The notes beneath the pieces were generated by a model. That model worked only from the letters and a program-made list of their open reading frames with translations. It had not been told where the DNA came from and made no database searches. The translations under genes and the position numbers were made by a program. From assembly GCF_000632225.1 (NCBI RefSeq), contig NZ_JFYV01000002.1, positions 1 to 64,000 of the forward strand: DNA of 64,000 nucleotides, written 5' to 3'. Below, in pieces: positions 42,957 to 53,015 of the stretch (its first letter is position 1; every line of letters begins with the position of its first letter). Origin of the DNA: Sphingomonas sp. RIT328. GTDB lineage: Bacteria > Pseudomonadota > Alphaproteobacteria > Sphingomonadales > Sphingomonadaceae.

Positions 42957-45900
42957 ACTCGCCACCCTGCCGCGGCTGAAGGGCGCGCAGGCGGCGGCGA
43001 GCGATCCGCGCGCGCACGTCTGGCTGTCCGCCTCGGCGGGCACCGGCAAGACGCAGGTGCTCGCCGCGCGCGTCTTCCGCCTGCTGCTCGGCGGCACCGA
43101 GCCGGCGGCGATCCTCTGCCTCACCTTCACCAAGGCGGGCGCGGCGGAGATGGCGCAGCGGATCAGCAACCGGCTCGCCGCCTGGGTGCGGATGCCCGGG
43201 CCGCAGCTCGCCGCCGATCTCGAGGCGCTGGGCGAGCGCGCGACGCCGGACGTACAGGCGCGCGCGCGCACTTTGTTCGCGCGGGTGCTCGACGCGCCCG
43301 GCGGCGGGCTGCGCATCCAGACGATCCATGGCTTCTGCCAGAGCCTGCTCGCCGCCTTTCCGGTCGAGGCGGGGCTCACCCCCGGCTTCCGCCCGCTCGA
43401 ACCACGCGAGGAAGCGGTGCTCGCCCGCGAGACGCTGGCGACCCTGCTGGTCGAGGCGGAGCGTGAGGGTCGCACCCGCCCGATCGAGACGATCGGCGCG
43501 CTGTCGCTGCGGCTCGGCGAGGGCGGGGCGGAGAGCTTCCTGCTCGCCTGCGCCCGCTCGCTCGCCGCGCTGGAGGCATTGCCGAGCGGCATTCAGCCGT
43601 GGCTGCGCCGCGCGCTCGACCTGCCACAGGGCGATATCGGCGAGGCGCTCGCCGCCGGTTGCGACGCGATCGATACCGGGCTGATCGAGCGGCTCGCCAC
43701 GGCGAACAAGGCGTGGGGCGCGGCGACGGGGCTCGGCCATGCCGAGACGCTCGACCGCTGGCTCGCCGCTGCGCCCGCCACCCGTGCCGCGACGATGCAG
43801 GAGCTGGCGAGCGTCGTGCTCACCGGCAAGAACGAACCGCGCAAGGCGTCGAAGAAGCTGACCGACGCCGAACCCGATTATGTCGAGCTCGCCGGCGCGC
43901 TCGGCGATCATTGCCTCGACCTGTTGTCGCTGACCAGCCGTGCGGCCTATGCCGACCTGCTCGCCGAGGCGCTCGACGTGGGGCGCGATTATGCGCGCGC
44001 CTATGCCGCGGCGAAGCGGCGGACGGGGGCGGTCGATTTCGACGATCTGATCGGCGTCACCGTGCGGCTGCTCGAACAGCCCGGTATCGGCGAATGGGTG
44101 CGCTACAAGCTCGATGCGGCGACCGAACACGTGCTGATCGACGAGGCGCAGGACACCAACCTCAACCAGTGGCGGATCGTCACCGCGCTGGCGGGCGAGT
44201 TCTTCGTCGGCCGCGGCGTCCATGCCCCGTCGACGCGCACGCTGTTCACCGTCGGCGACTTCAAACAGGCGATCTTCGGCTTCCAGGGCACCGACCCGAT
44301 CAACTTCCGCTGGGCGGAGGGCCATTTCGCCGGGCGCGCCGAGGATGTGGCGGGGACGGAGGACTGGCCCGAGGAGGAGCGCGGGCTGCCCTTCCAGCGT
44401 CTGTCGCTGACCCATTCGTTCCGCTCGACGCGGCCGGTGCTCGAATTCGTCGACGCCGCGGTCGCGGCGGCGGGCGAGCCGGGGCTGGGCGCAATCGGCG
44501 CGTTGCAGGACCATGCCAGCGAGGTGGTCGGTCCGGGCGCGGTCGAGCTGTGGCCGCCCGTCGTCGCCGGCGGCAGCGAGGAAGACGAGGAAGCGTGGAT
44601 CGACGACGCGGTCCGCGAACAGGCGATCCGCATCGCGCGCGCGGTACGCGACTGGCTCGATAGCGGGCTGATGCTCGGCAGCAAGGGGCGGGCGCTGCGG
44701 CCGGAGGATGTGATGATCCTGGTCAAGCGGCGCGGCGATCTTGCCTCGCTGGTCGTCGCGCGCCTCTATGCCGAGGGCGTGCCGGTGGCGGGCGTCGACC
44801 GGTTGCGACTCAACGCGCCGCTCGCGGTGCAGGATTTGCTCGCTGCGGTGCGCTTCGCCCTGCAGCCGGAGGACGATCTGTCGCTTGCCGCGCTGCTGGT
44901 CTCGCCGCTGCTCGGCTGGACGCAGGATGCGCTGATGCACGCCGCGCCGCGCGATCACGGCAGCCTGTGGCGGCACCTGACGCTGACCCAGCCGGAGGAT
45001 CGGCTCGCCCCGCTGCGGACGATGCTGCTGCGCGCCGATATCGCCACGCCCTATCAGTTCCTCGAGGAATTGCTTTCGGGTCCGCTCGACGGCCGGCGCA
45101 AGCTGCTGCTGCGGCTGGGCAATGAGGCGCGCGATCCGATCGAGGAATTGCTCAACGCCGCGCTCGCCTTCGAGACCAGCTCGACCCCGTCGATGCAGCG
45201 CTTCCTCGACTGGTTCGATCGCGGCGATGTCGAGATCGTTCGCGATCCGTCCGCGCCGCTCGACGCGGTGCGGGTGATGACCGCGCATGGCGCCAAGGGC
45301 TTGCAGGCGCCGCTGGTCATCCTCGCCGACGCGACGGTCGATCCGCATGCCGCGCCGCGCGCGCTGGTGCGCTGGTCGCCCGAGCCGGGGGCGCAGCCGA
45401 TCCCGATCTTCCGTCCGCGCAGCGCCGAGCGCGGCGGGCCGCTCGACGTGGCGGTCGGCGAGGTCGAGCGGCGCGAGCTGGAGGAGCATTGGCGGCTGTT
45501 CTACGTCGCGGCGACGCGCGCCGAGGAGCGGCTGGTCATCGCCGGCGCGCTCGGCCCGCGCGCCAAGGGCGAGCCGCCGGAGGCGAGCTGGTATGCCGCC
45601 TCGGCGCGCGCGCTCGACGCGCTGGGGATCGCGGGCGAGGCACCGCGCCTGTTCACCGGACGGGTGCCGCAGCCGCCGGTGCGCGCGCGTCCGCCCGCCA
45701 CCACCGCTGTGTCCGAGCCGGTCGTGCTGCCCGACTGGGCGCGACGCGCGGCGCCGGTCGAAAGCCGGCCGTCGCGTCCGCTCGCCCCCTCCGCGCTGGG
45801 CGAGGACGAGGTCAGCGATCCGCCGCCCGGCCCGGCGATGCGCGCCGCCGCCGAGCGCGGCCGGCTCTTCCATGCCTTGTTCGAGCGGCTGCCGGCGGTG

Positions 45901-46365
45901 CCCGCGGCGCAGCGCGCGGCGAGCGGCGAGCGCTGGCTCGCCACCGCGGGCGGCGTCGGCGATCCGGCGGAGCGTGGCGCCATCGTCTCCGGGGTGCTGG
46001 CGGTGCTCGACGATCCGCGCTTCGCCGATCTGTTCGGCGGAGACGCGCTGACCGAAGCGCCGATCGCCGCGACCCTGGGCAACGGACTGGTCGTGTCGGG
46101 CACCGTCGACCGTCTGCTGATCGCGCCCGAGCGGATCCGCGTCGTCGACTTCAAGACCGGGCGGCGCGTGCCGGCGGCGCTCGACGATATCCCGCCCTAT
46201 CATCTCGACCAGATGGCGGCCTATGCCGCGGCGCTCGCCACCATCTTCCCCAACCGGTCGATCGAGGCGGCATTGCTCTACACCGGCGGCCCGCGGTTGT
46301 TCGACCTGCCCGCCGATCTGCTCGCCGCGCACAAGCCGCGCTTTCGACCGCGGGAGCAAAGCTAG
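42943..46365 (+). CDS. addA: Double-strand break repair helicase-nuclease AddA
   Basis: 1140 residues. UvrD-type superfamily 1 helicase: Walker A SASAGTGKTQVL (29-40), HVLIDEAQDTN (Walker B), FTVGDFKQAIFGFQG (motif III), VMTAHGAKGLQAP, and a C-terminal nuclease with RVVDFKTGRRVP and YHLDQMAAYAAAL. Pairs with AddB. It ends 60 bp before trxA. Confidence 0.96.
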   Translation: MAGTELATLPRLKGAQAAASDPRAHVWLSASAGTGKTQVLAARVFRLLLGGTEPAAILCLTFTKAGAAEMAQRISNRLAAWVRMPGPQLAADLEALGERATPDVQARARTLFARVLDAPGGGLRIQTIHGFCQSLLAAFPVEAGLTPGFRPLEPREEAVLARETLATLLVEAEREGRTRPIETIGALSLRLGEGGAESFLLACARSLAALEALPSGIQPWLRRALDLPQGDIGEALAAGCDAIDTGLIERLATANKAWGAATGLGHAETLDRWLAAAPATRAATMQELASVVLTGKNEPRKASKKLTDAEPDYVELAGALGDHCLDLLSLTSRAAYADLLAEALDVGRDYARAYAAAKRRTGAVDFDDLIGVTVRLLEQPGIGEWVRYKLDAATEHVLIDEAQDTNLNQWRIVTALAGEFFVGRGVHAPSTRTLFTVGDFKQAIFGFQGTDPINFRWAEGHFAGRAEDVAGTEDWPEEERGLPFQRLSLTHSFRSTRPVLEFVDAAVAAAGEPGLGAIGALQDHASEVVGPGAVELWPPVVAGGSEEDEEAWIDDAVREQAIRIARAVRDWLDSGLMLGSKGRALRPEDVMILVKRRGDLASLVVARLYAEGVPVAGVDRLRLNAPLAVQDLLAAVRFALQPEDDLSLAALLVSPLLGWTQDALMHAAPRDHGSLWRHLTLTQPEDRLAPLRTMLLRADIATPYQFLEELLSGPLDGRRKLLLRLGNEARDPIEELLNAALAFETSSTPSMQRFLDWFDRGDVEIVRDPSAPLDAVRVMTAHGAKGLQAPLVILADATVDPHAAPRALVRWSPEPGAQPIPIFRPRSAERGGPLDVAVGEVERRELEEHWRLFYVAATRAEERLVIAGALGPRAKGEPPEASWYAASARALDALGIAGEAPRLFTGRVPQPPVRARPPATTAVSEPVVLPDWARRAAPVESRPSRPLAPSALGEDEVSDPPPGPAMRAAAERGRLFHALFERLPAVPAAQRAASGERWLATAGGVGDPAERGAIVSGVLAVLDDPRFADLFGGDALTEAPIAATLGNGLVVSGTVDRLLIAPERIRVVDFKTGRRVPAALDDIPPYHLDQMAAYAAALATIFPNRSIEAALLYTGGPRLFDLPADLLAAHKPRFRPREQS

Positions 46366-46425
46366 GCCGCCGGCGGTTGAGACGCGGTCCGCACCACCCT
46401 AGATGGGGGTGCAAAGGAGATCATC

Positions 46426-46749
46426 ATGCCTACCAAAGCGATTACCGACGCCAGCTTCGACAGCGACGTGCTCAAGGCCGACGGCCCCGTGCTCGTCGAT
46501 TTCTGGGCGGAATGGTGCGGCCCGTGCAAGATGATCGGGCCGAGCCTCGAGGAACTGTCGGAGGAACTGGGTGAGCAGGTGACGATCACCAAGCTCAACA
46601 TCGACGAGAATCCCGATGCGCCCGGCCGCTACGGCGTGCGCGGCATCCCGACGATGATCCTGTTCAAGGGCGGCGCGCCGGCCGCGACCAAGATCGGCGC
46701 CGAGCCCAAGGGTCGCCTCAAGGCCTGGCTGGAAGACGCGCTGGCGTAA
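46426..46749 (+). CDS. trxA: Thioredoxin
   Basis: General cytoplasmic disulfide reductant. 107 residues, normal length; ATG after AAGGAG. Active site WCGPCK with Cys31 and Cys34, and the cis-Pro in RGIPTMILF. Last gene of the divL-to-trxA block; a terminator follows directly. Confidence 0.98.
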   Translation: MPTKAITDASFDSDVLKADGPVLVDFWAEWCGPCKMIGPSLEELSEELGEQVTITKLNIDENPDAPGRYGVRGIPTMILFKGGAPAATKIGAEPKGRLKAWLEDALA

Positions 46750-46756
46750 ATCACCG

Positions 46757-46786
46757 AAGCCCCTCCTCTTCGGGGGAGGGGCTTTT
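46757..46786. terminator. Rho-independent terminator between trxA and the IMPase gene
   Basis: AAGCCCCTCC (46757-46766), 8-nt loop, GGAGGGGCTT (46775-46784), then TT: a perfect 10-bp stem starting 7 nt after the trxA stop. It lies between convergent genes and could serve both, with a better T run on the plus strand. Confidence 0.88.
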
Positions 46787-46787
46787 G

Positions 46788-47585
46788 CTATCCGAACAGC
46801 ACCGCCACCGCTTCGTCCCACAATGCAGGCGACGCCGCGGCAACCATTCCGCGCCGCTGGTCGGCGACGTGATAGTCCGATCCGTCCGGCCAGCGCACCA
46901 CGCCGCCCGCCTCGCGGAGCAGCAGCGACCCGGCGGCATGATCCCAGGGCAGCGTCTTCTGGAACAACGCGATGTCGTTGGTGCCGAGCACCAGCCGCGC
47001 ATATTGTTCGGCGGCGCAGCGCGGCATGGGTGCGACGGTGAAGACGCGGCCGGCGCGCGCGCAGAGCTCCGCCTCGGTCGCGGCATCGAGATGATAGGTG
47101 GCGAGCACCGCCGACGGCCGCTCGCCGCCGCTCGGCTGCGCCGTCACGCGCCTGCCGTCGACATGGGCGCCACCACCGCGGATCGCGTGGCAGAGCCGGT
47201 CGGTGACCGGATCGAGGATCCAGCCTGCCACCGTCTCGCCGTCCTCGACCAGTGCGATCATGATGCCGAAGGTGGCGATGCCGCTGGCGTAATTGTTGGT
47301 GCCGTCGATCGGATCGATGATCCACGCCCGGCCGTGCTCGATGCCGGCGACCAGCCGCGCATCCGCCGCCACCGCTTCCTCGCCGATGACGCGGATCGTC
47401 GGGTCGAGCGCGGCAAGCCCTTCCGTCAGCGCGGCTTCGCTCAGCCGGTCGGCGACCGTGACCATATCGTCCGCGGCCTTCTCCTCGATCTCGTCGGCGC
47501 CGAGGTTGCGGAAGCGCGGCAGCACGATCTCCGTCGCGACGCGCCGCATCAGCGTGACGACCGCCTCATGGTGCGGATGGTGCAT
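46788..47585 (-). CDS. Inositol-monophosphatase-family phosphatase
   Basis: Mg2+-dependent, Li-sensitive phosphatase fold, 265 residues. Metal sites GEEA (about 69-72), WIIDPIDGTNNY and the C-terminal PWDHAAGSLLLREAGG are all present. Members in alphaproteobacteria act on histidinol phosphate, inositol phosphates or 3'-phosphoadenosine; the sequence does not decide. Starts 1 nt after the argJ stop, so they are co-transcribed. Confidence 0.92.
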   Translation of the reverse strand: MHHPHHEAVVTLMRRVATEIVLPRFRNLGADEIEEKAADDMVTVADRLSEAALTEGLAALDPTIRVIGEEAVAADARLVAGIEHGRAWIIDPIDGTNNYASGIATFGIMIALVEDGETVAGWILDPVTDRLCHAIRGGGAHVDGRRVTAQPSGGERPSAVLATYHLDAATEAELCARAGRVFTVAPMPRCAAEQYARLVLGTNDIALFQKTLPWDHAAGSLLLREAGGVVRWPDGSDYHVADQRRGMVAAASPALWDEAVAVLFG

Positions 47586-47586
47586 G

Positions 47587-48813
47587 TCAGCTCCGATAGT
47601 CGGCGTTGATCGCGATATAGCCGTGCGTCAGGTCGCAGGTCCAAACCGTCGCCATCCCGTCGCCGAGGCCGAGGTCGACGCCGATCTCGATTTCCTGCCC
47701 CTTGAGGTGCGCGGCGACCGGTGCCTCGTCATAGCCCTCGACCGCGAGGCCGTCGCGCGCGACCTGGGTTGCGCCGAAGCGGATCGCGAGCTGGTCGCGC
47801 TCGGCGGGTTCGCCGGCCTTGCCGACCGCCATGACGACGCGGCCCCAATTGGCGTCCTCACCGGCGATCGCGGTCTTGACCAAGGGGGAATTGGCGATCG
47901 ACAAGGCGATGCGATGCGCCGAGCGGTCGCTCTCCGCGCCGGTGACGCTGACCTCGATCAGCTTGGTCGCGCCCTCGCCGTCCCGCACCACCAGCAGCGC
48001 GAGCTGCGCGCACAGATCGGCCAGCGCGGCGGCGAAGGCGTCCGCCCCGTCGCTGTCGGCGGCGCTGAGCGGCGCATTGCCCGCCGCGCCGGTCGCGAAG
48101 GCGAGCACGGTGTCGCTGGTCGAGGTGTCGCCGTCGACGGTGATGCACGAGAAGGTGTTGCGATTGGCGGCGTTGAGCGCGGCCTGGAGGAAGCCCGGCG
48201 TCACCGCCGCGTCGGTGAAGATGAAGCCGAGCATCGTCGCCATGTCGGGCGCGATCATCCCCGATCCCTTGATGATGCCGACCAGGGTCACGGTACGGCC
48301 GTCGACGATCGCGGTGGTCATCGCACCCTTGGGGTAGGTGTCGGTGGTGCCGATCGTCTCGGCGGCGGCACGCCAGTCGCACGCGCTGGCGGCGTAGGCG
48401 GCATCGAGGCCGGCTTCCGCCTTGTCGATCGGCAGCGGCACGCCGATCACCCCGGTCGAGGCGACGAAGACGTCGGACGGCTGGCAGCCGAGATGCTGCG
48501 CGGTGCGCGCGGCGATCGCCTCGACCGCGGCGCGCCCGCGGTGGCCGGTGAAGGCGTTGGAATTGCCGGCATTGACCACCAAGGCCCGCGCCGTGCCCAG
48601 CGTCAGCGCCTTGCGGCACCATTCGACTTCGGGCGAGGGGCATTTGCTCTGCGTGACGACGCCGGCGACGCTGGTGCCCTCGGCGAGCGTGACGAAGGTG
48701 AGGTCGCAGCGATCCCACGTCTTGTAGCGCGCTCGGGCCACATGCGGCACGACGCCGGCAATCGCGGGCAGGGCGGGGAAGGGCGTGGCGAGGGGGGAGA
48801 TCGTCGAAGACAT
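47587..48813 (-). CDS. argJ: Bifunctional glutamate N-acetyltransferase / amino-acid acetyltransferase
   Basis: Recycles the acetyl group in arginine synthesis. 408 residues from ATG 48813; the open frame 37 codons upstream overlaps the antitoxin gene on the other strand. Self-cleavage site is before Thr193 in APDMATMLGF (KGSGMIAPDMATML). Asn-rich oxyanion pair STGVIG is also visible. Confidence 0.96.
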   Translation of the reverse strand: MSSTISPLATPFPALPAIAGVVPHVARARYKTWDRCDLTFVTLAEGTSVAGVVTQSKCPSPEVEWCRKALTLGTARALVVNAGNSNAFTGHRGRAAVEAIAARTAQHLGCQPSDVFVASTGVIGVPLPIDKAEAGLDAAYAASACDWRAAAETIGTTDTYPKGAMTTAIVDGRTVTLVGIIKGSGMIAPDMATMLGFIFTDAAVTPGFLQAALNAANRNTFSCITVDGDTSTSDTVLAFATGAAGNAPLSAADSDGADAFAAALADLCAQLALLVVRDGEGATKLIEVSVTGAESDRSAHRIALSIANSPLVKTAIAGEDANWGRVVMAVGKAGEPAERDQLAIRFGATQVARDGLAVEGYDEAPVAAHLKGQEIEIGVDLGLGDGMATVWTCDLTHGYIAINADYRS

Positions 48814-48861
48814 GACGCCGCCATAGTCCGCTTCCAAGACGGGGCAAAGACGGTTGCGGCG

Positions 48862-49206
48862 ATGACGGCGAAAGGTCGTCAGCTTGATAAGGCCAAGCCC
48901 CGAATCTGTCTTTCGCCCATCCATCTCAGCGTCGGCGATGCGGACAGCCGGTTGCCGGAGTTGGTCGCAGCGGCGGTGCGCGGCGAGGAGGTCATTCTAA
49001 ACGACGCCGGTGATCCGCGGGTACGCCTTGTCCCAATCGTGTCGAGGACAGCTGACGAGGTCGAACGTATCGGCCGCAAACGCATATCGGCGGTCGGCCT
49101 GTTCCGGGATCAGGCACAGGGGCTTGATCTCGATCTTGCTGCCCTGAAGGCTGATCGCGTCGGTTATGATGCTCGGCTGGCTCGTATCGTTGCGCCTGCT
49201 GCTTGA
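48862..49206 (+). CDS. Phd/YefM-like antitoxin
   Basis: 114 residues if started at ATG 48862. The middle (LSVGDADSRLPELVAAAVRGEEVILNDAG) is the Phd fold N-terminal domain that binds DNA; the C-terminus should wrap a VapC-like toxin. The first ~20 residues are unusual for the family, so the true start may be later. It is followed directly by remains of a PIN toxin. Confidence 0.75.
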   Translation: MTAKGRQLDKAKPRICLSPIHLSVGDADSRLPELVAAAVRGEEVILNDAGDPRVRLVPIVSRTADEVERIGRKRISAVGLFRDQAQGLDLDLAALKADRVGYDARLARIVAPAA

Positions 49207-49561
49207 TGCCCACGTTATCGTCTCGATCTGAGCGCTGAGCAGCGACTGTCTCAAGCGGCTCGTCGGCTGTGTTGAGGCCGGGTGCGGAGTTGCAGGTCAG
49301 CGCAGTGATCGCTTGGGAGTATGCCGACTTGCACCGGCGTGGCCGCTCGCCGATGGCGGCCGATTTGGCGACCGCGCTGGACGCTCTGGCGCTCGATATC
49401 GTCCCCCTGCCAGCCGCCCTTTGGCAGGCCACCCGACTGTTGCCGTATCTGCACGGCGATCCGGTCGACCGCATGCTCATCCCCCATGCCGGCATTTGGA
49501 TGCCATATTGGTCTTCGCCGATGCGACGATGCGGCGATATCCGGTACGGAGCCTGTGGTAA
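49204..49561 (+). pseudogene. VapC-like PIN toxin, multiply frameshifted
   Basis: Right after the Phd-like antitoxin, pieces of one PIN protein appear in different frames: LLDAHVIVSI then TGA near 49231; AEQRLSQAARRL in a second frame; LRPGAELQVSAVIAWEYADLHRRG, continuing to HGDPVDRMLI in a third (49269 on); and the C-terminal HLDAILVFADATMRRYPVRSLW ending TAA at 49559-49561 in another. At least three frame changes make it non-functional. Confidence 0.8.
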
Positions 49562-49616
49562 TACAGACGCTTCGTCGGTGGACGCCTGCGCATGCAGTCC
49601 CTATGGCAGGACTGCG

Positions 49617-49871
49617 ATGAATTTGCTGCTGCTCCTTTCCGCTTTGCTGTCCGCCCTGACCGGCGGTGCGTCGGCGATGCGTGCGCCCGCTGCGGCGCAT
49701 GCCGTCGCGGTGGCGGCGGCGGTCGCCGAGGCGCAGGCGGTGCCGGCGCGGATCGCCGCACGTCCGGTACAGGCTTTGCCACGGGTTCGGCAGGTCACCG
49801 CGACGGCGGCACCTGCGGCGTTCGCGCTCGCCGCGATCGTCCCGCTCTATGCGAGCCGCCGCCGCGAATAG
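49617..49871 (+). CDS. Small exported protein immediately upstream of secA
   Basis: 84 residues; ATG with AGGA upstream. A strong signal sequence (NLLLLLSALLSALTGGASA) is followed by an Ala/Val/Arg/Pro-rich segment, a second hydrophobic run (AAPAAFALAAIVPLY) and a C-terminal ASRRRE. It may be a single-pass or tail-anchored protein. It is 94 bp before secA on the same strand, so likely co-transcribed; its position recalls SecM, though it shares no recognisable arrest sequence. Confidence 0.65.
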   Translation: MNLLLLLSALLSALTGGASAMRAPAAAHAVAVAAAVAEAQAVPARIAARPVQALPRVRQVTATAAPAAFALAAIVPLYASRRRE

Positions 49872-49925
49872 CGCCGACCCGTCGTTGCGGCTTCGGCCGA
49901 TCCCCCTTTGATGACACTCGATGCT

Positions 49926-49957
49926 GCGCGCCTCCGGCCGCGCGCGTCCTTGCAGGA
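49926..49957 (+). promoter_or_regulatory. Hairpins in the secA leader
   Basis: GCGCGC (49926-49931) and GCGCGC (49940-49945) form a stem around an 8-nt loop, and TCCT (49947-49950) can pair with AGGA (49954-49957), which is the secA Shine-Dalgarno. The mRNA could therefore hide the secA ribosome site, as the secM-secA hairpin does in E. coli. The second stem is only 4 bp, so strength is uncertain. Confidence 0.4.
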
Positions 49958-49965
49958 ATAAGTCT

Positions 49966-52713
49966 ATGTTCGGCGGCTTTGCCAAATCGCTCTTCGGCTC
50001 GTCCAACGACCGCTACGTCAAATCGCTCAACCCGATCATCCAGAAGATCGCCAATTTCGAGCCGCAATTGCAGGCGCTGTCCGACGACCAGCTCGCCGCG
50101 CAGACGACGAAGTTCCGCGAGCAGCTCGCCAATGGCGCCAAGCTCGACGACCTGCTGCCCGAGGCGTTCGCGACGGTGCGCGAGGCGGCGGTGCGCGTGC
50201 TCGGCATGCGCCATTTCGACGTGCAGATGATCGGCGGCATCGTCCTCCACCGCGGCGAGATCGCCGAGATGCGCACCGGCGAGGGCAAGACGCTGGTCGC
50301 GACGCTGGCGACCTATCTCAACGCGCTGCCGGGCGACGGCGTCCACGTCATCACCGTCAACGACTATCTCGCGGCGCGCGACGCGGAATGGATGGGGCAG
50401 GTCTATCGCTTCCTCGGCCTGACCGTCGGCACGATCATCCCCAATCTCACCGACGAACAGCGCCGCGCCGCCTATAACAGCGACATCACCTACGGCACGA
50501 ACAACGAATTCGGCTTCGACTATCTGCGCGACAACATGAAGTACGAGCGCGCCAGCATGGTCCAGCGCGCCTTCAGCATGGCGATCGTCGACGAGGTCGA
50601 TTCGGTGCTGATCGACGAGGCGCGGACGCCGCTGATCATCTCGGGCCCGACCGACGACAAGTCGGAACTGTACATGAGCGTCGATGCGATCGTGAAGCAG
50701 CTGACCGACGACGATTACGAGAAGGACGAGAAGCAGAAGTCGATCATCCTCACCGAGAGCGGCACCGAGCGGATCGAGCGGATGCTCGAGGCGGCCGGGC
50801 TGCTCGAGGGCGCCAACCTCTACGACTTCGAGAACACGCAGGTCGTCCATCACGTCAACCAGTCGCTGCGCGCCAACAAGATGTTCAAGGCGGACACCGA
50901 TTACATCGTCAAGGACGGCAAGGTCATCATCATCGACGAGTTTACCGGCCGGATGATGGACGGGCGGCGCTGGTCGGACGGTCTCCACCAGGCCGTCGAG
51001 GCCAAGGAAGGCGTGACGATCGAGCCCGAGAACCAGACGATGGCGTCGATCACCTTCCAGAACTATTTCCGCATGTACCCCAAGCTCGCCGGCATGACCG
51101 GCACCGCGGCGACCGAGGCGGCGGAATTCTACGACATCTACAAGATGAACGTCGTCACCATCCCGACCAACGTCGGCGTCCGCCGGATCGACGAGGAAGA
51201 CGAATTCTACAAGGACACCAACGACAAGTTCCGCGCGATCGCCAAGAAGATCCGCGAACATGCCGCGCTCGGCCAGCCGGTGCTGGTCGGCACCGTGTCG
51301 ATCGAGAAGTCCGAGCTGCTCAGCGAGTTCCTCGTCCAGGAGGGCGTCGCGCACAAGGTGCTCAACGCGCGCTACCATGAGATGGAGGCGCATATCGTCG
51401 CGCAGGCCGGCCGCAAGGCGGCGGTGACGATCGCCACCAACATGGCGGGTCGCGGCACCGACATCAAATTGGGCGGCAATCTCGAATTCCGCATGCTCGA
51501 CGAGCATCCCGATCTGGTCGAGGGCACGCCGGAATATGAGGCGGAGGCGACGCGCATCCGCGCCGAGATCGAGGTCGAGAAGCAGGAGGTGCTCGCCGCG
51601 GGCGGCCTGTTCGTGCTCGGCACCGAGCGGCACGAGAGCCGCCGCATCGACAACCAGTTGCGCGGCCGGTCCGGCCGCCAGGGCGATCCCGGCCTGTCGC
51701 GCTTCTACCTCAGCCTCGATGACGATCTGCTCCGCATCTTCGGCCCGGACACGCTGTTCGCCAAGATGATGCGCAACAATATCGACGATGGCGAGGCGAT
51801 CGGCAGCAAGTGGCTGTCGAAGGCGATCGAGACCGCGCAGAAGAAGGTTGAGGCGCGCAACTACGACATCCGCAAGCAGGTCGTCGAATATGACGACGTG
51901 ATGAACGATCAGCGCAAGGTGATCTACGAGCAGCGCGCCGACATCATGGATGCCGATGCGGTTGGCGACGTGGTCAGCGACATGCGCGCCGAGACGGTCA
52001 ACGTCATCGTCGGCAGCGCCTGCCCGCCGAACAGCTATCCCGAGCAATGGGATATCGCCGGCATGAAGACGGGGTTGCAGGAGATCCTCAACCTCGACCT
52101 ACCCGTCGACGACTGGCTCGCCGAGGAATCGATCGATCCCGAACTGGTCGAGGAGCGGGTGCGCGAGGCCGCCGATGCCGCGATCACCGCCAAGGCGGGC
52201 GAGCTCGATCCCGAGACGTGGACGCAGGTCGAAAAGTCGATCCTGCTCCAGAACCTCGACCATCACTGGAAGGAGCATCTCGCGACGCTCGACGCGCTGC
52301 GTCAGGTCGTCCACCTGCGCGCCTATGCGCAGAAGACGCCGATCAACGAGTATAAGCAGGAGGCCTTCTCGCTCTTCCAGCGCATGCTCGATTCGATCCG
52401 CGAGGACGTGACCAAGACGATCGCGCACGCGCAGTTCCAGATCCAGGAAGCGCCGCCGCTTCCCGAGTTGCCCGACTTCATCACCACCCATTTCGATCCG
52501 TTCACCGGCGAGGACAATTCGAACGATATCGACGCGGGATCGCTGGGCCGGATCACGACGCAGATCCCGCCGATGCAGATGATGCAGCCCGATGCCGAGG
52601 CGATGCTCGGCGACAATCCGGAACATTGGGAAGGCCGCGTCAACCGCAATGCGCCGTGCCCGTGCGGCTCGGGTCGCAAGTACAAGCATTGCCACGGCGC
52701 GGTGACGGTCTGA
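49966..52713 (+). CDS. secA: Protein translocase ATPase SecA
   Basis: Motor ATPase that drives preproteins through SecYEG. 915 residues from ATG 49966 ([12 protein letters not shown]) with AGGA upstream; an in-frame ATG at 49921 lacks a Shine-Dalgarno. Walker A MRTGEGKT (102-109), [14 protein letters not shown], the helicase motif [13 protein letters not shown], and a C-terminal zinc site CxCx8CH (Cys898, Cys900, Cys909, His910), followed by six more residues. Confidence 0.98.
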   Translation: MFGGFAKSLFGSSNDRYVKSLNPIIQKIANFEPQLQALSDDQLAAQTTKFREQLANGAKLDDLLPEAFATVREAAVRVLGMRHFDVQMIGGIVLHRGEIAEMRTGEGKTLVATLATYLNALPGDGVHVITVNDYLAARDAEWMGQVYRFLGLTVGTIIPNLTDEQRRAAYNSDITYGTNNEFGFDYLRDNMKYERASMVQRAFSMAIVDEVDSVLIDEARTPLIISGPTDDKSELYMSVDAIVKQLTDDDYEKDEKQKSIILTESGTERIERMLEAAGLLEGANLYDFENTQVVHHVNQSLRANKMFKADTDYIVKDGKVIIIDEFTGRMMDGRRWSDGLHQAVEAKEGVTIEPENQTMASITFQNYFRMYPKLAGMTGTAATEAAEFYDIYKMNVVTIPTNVGVRRIDEEDEFYKDTNDKFRAIAKKIREHAALGQPVLVGTVSIEKSELLSEFLVQEGVAHKVLNARYHEMEAHIVAQAGRKAAVTIATNMAGRGTDIKLGGNLEFRMLDEHPDLVEGTPEYEAEATRIRAEIEVEKQEVLAAGGLFVLGTERHESRRIDNQLRGRSGRQGDPGLSRFYLSLDDDLLRIFGPDTLFAKMMRNNIDDGEAIGSKWLSKAIETAQKKVEARNYDIRKQVVEYDDVMNDQRKVIYEQRADIMDADAVGDVVSDMRAETVNVIVGSACPPNSYPEQWDIAGMKTGLQEILNLDLPVDDWLAEESIDPELVEERVREAADAAITAKAGELDPETWTQVEKSILLQNLDHHWKEHLATLDALRQVVHLRAYAQKTPINEYKQEAFSLFQRMLDSIREDVTKTIAHAQFQIQEAPPLPELPDFITTHFDPFTGEDNSNDIDAGSLGRITTQIPPMQMMQPDAEAMLGDNPEHWEGRVNRNAPCPCGSGRKYKHCHGAVTV

Positions 52714-52734
52714 GGTGAGGCTGGCGGTTCGCGG

Positions 52735-52911
52735 CCCGGTGCTCCTGCGAAAGCAGGAGTACCGGGTTTGGGGCGCAACATCCGTCGCGTCGATTCTTCA
52801 GACGATTTAATCTTGAGTTTTGACTCACCAGTGCTCCCGCGGAGGCGGGAGCCCAGTGTTTTGCCGCAAACGTTGTTCTGCTTGGCACTGGATTCCCGCC
52901 TGCGCGGGAAT
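52735..52911. repeat. Cluster of three G/C hairpin repeats after secA
   Basis: Three palindromes: 52735-52766 (CTCCTGC-GAAA-GCAGGAG with CCGG ends), about 52828-52858 (CTCCCGC-GGAG-GCGGGAG flanked by CAGTG), and 52892-52911 (ATTCCCGC-CTGC-GCGGGAAT). They fill the gap between secA and the next terminator; no gene is supported in 52714-53015. They resemble sphingomonad GCGGGAG-type intergenic repeats. Confidence 0.8.
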
Positions 52912-52960
52912 ACTAGGATGGTGTTAATTTCGCGCGTGGAGGCACACGGACGCCGACCAC

Positions 52961-52995
52961 AAAAAAGCCGGGCCACCTCGGTGACCCGGCTTTTT
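52961..52995. terminator. Bidirectional terminator
   Basis: A long stem with AAAAAA at the 5' side, GCCGGG...CCCGGC arms, an imperfect upper stem and TTTTT at the 3' side (52961-52995). The A and T runs flank both sides, so it can terminate secA on the plus strand and the lipoprotein gene (stop at 53016) on the minus strand. Confidence 0.88.
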
Positions 52996-53015
52996 CACCA
53001 GACGCAAACCCGCGA

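Noticed and set aside
42871..46359. A 1162-codon open frame on the minus strand opposite addA (and a similar one of 1251 codons at 39837-43592)
   Set aside because: Arg/Gly/Asp-rich low-complexity products antisense to clear AddA/AddB domains; typical high-GC shadow frames.
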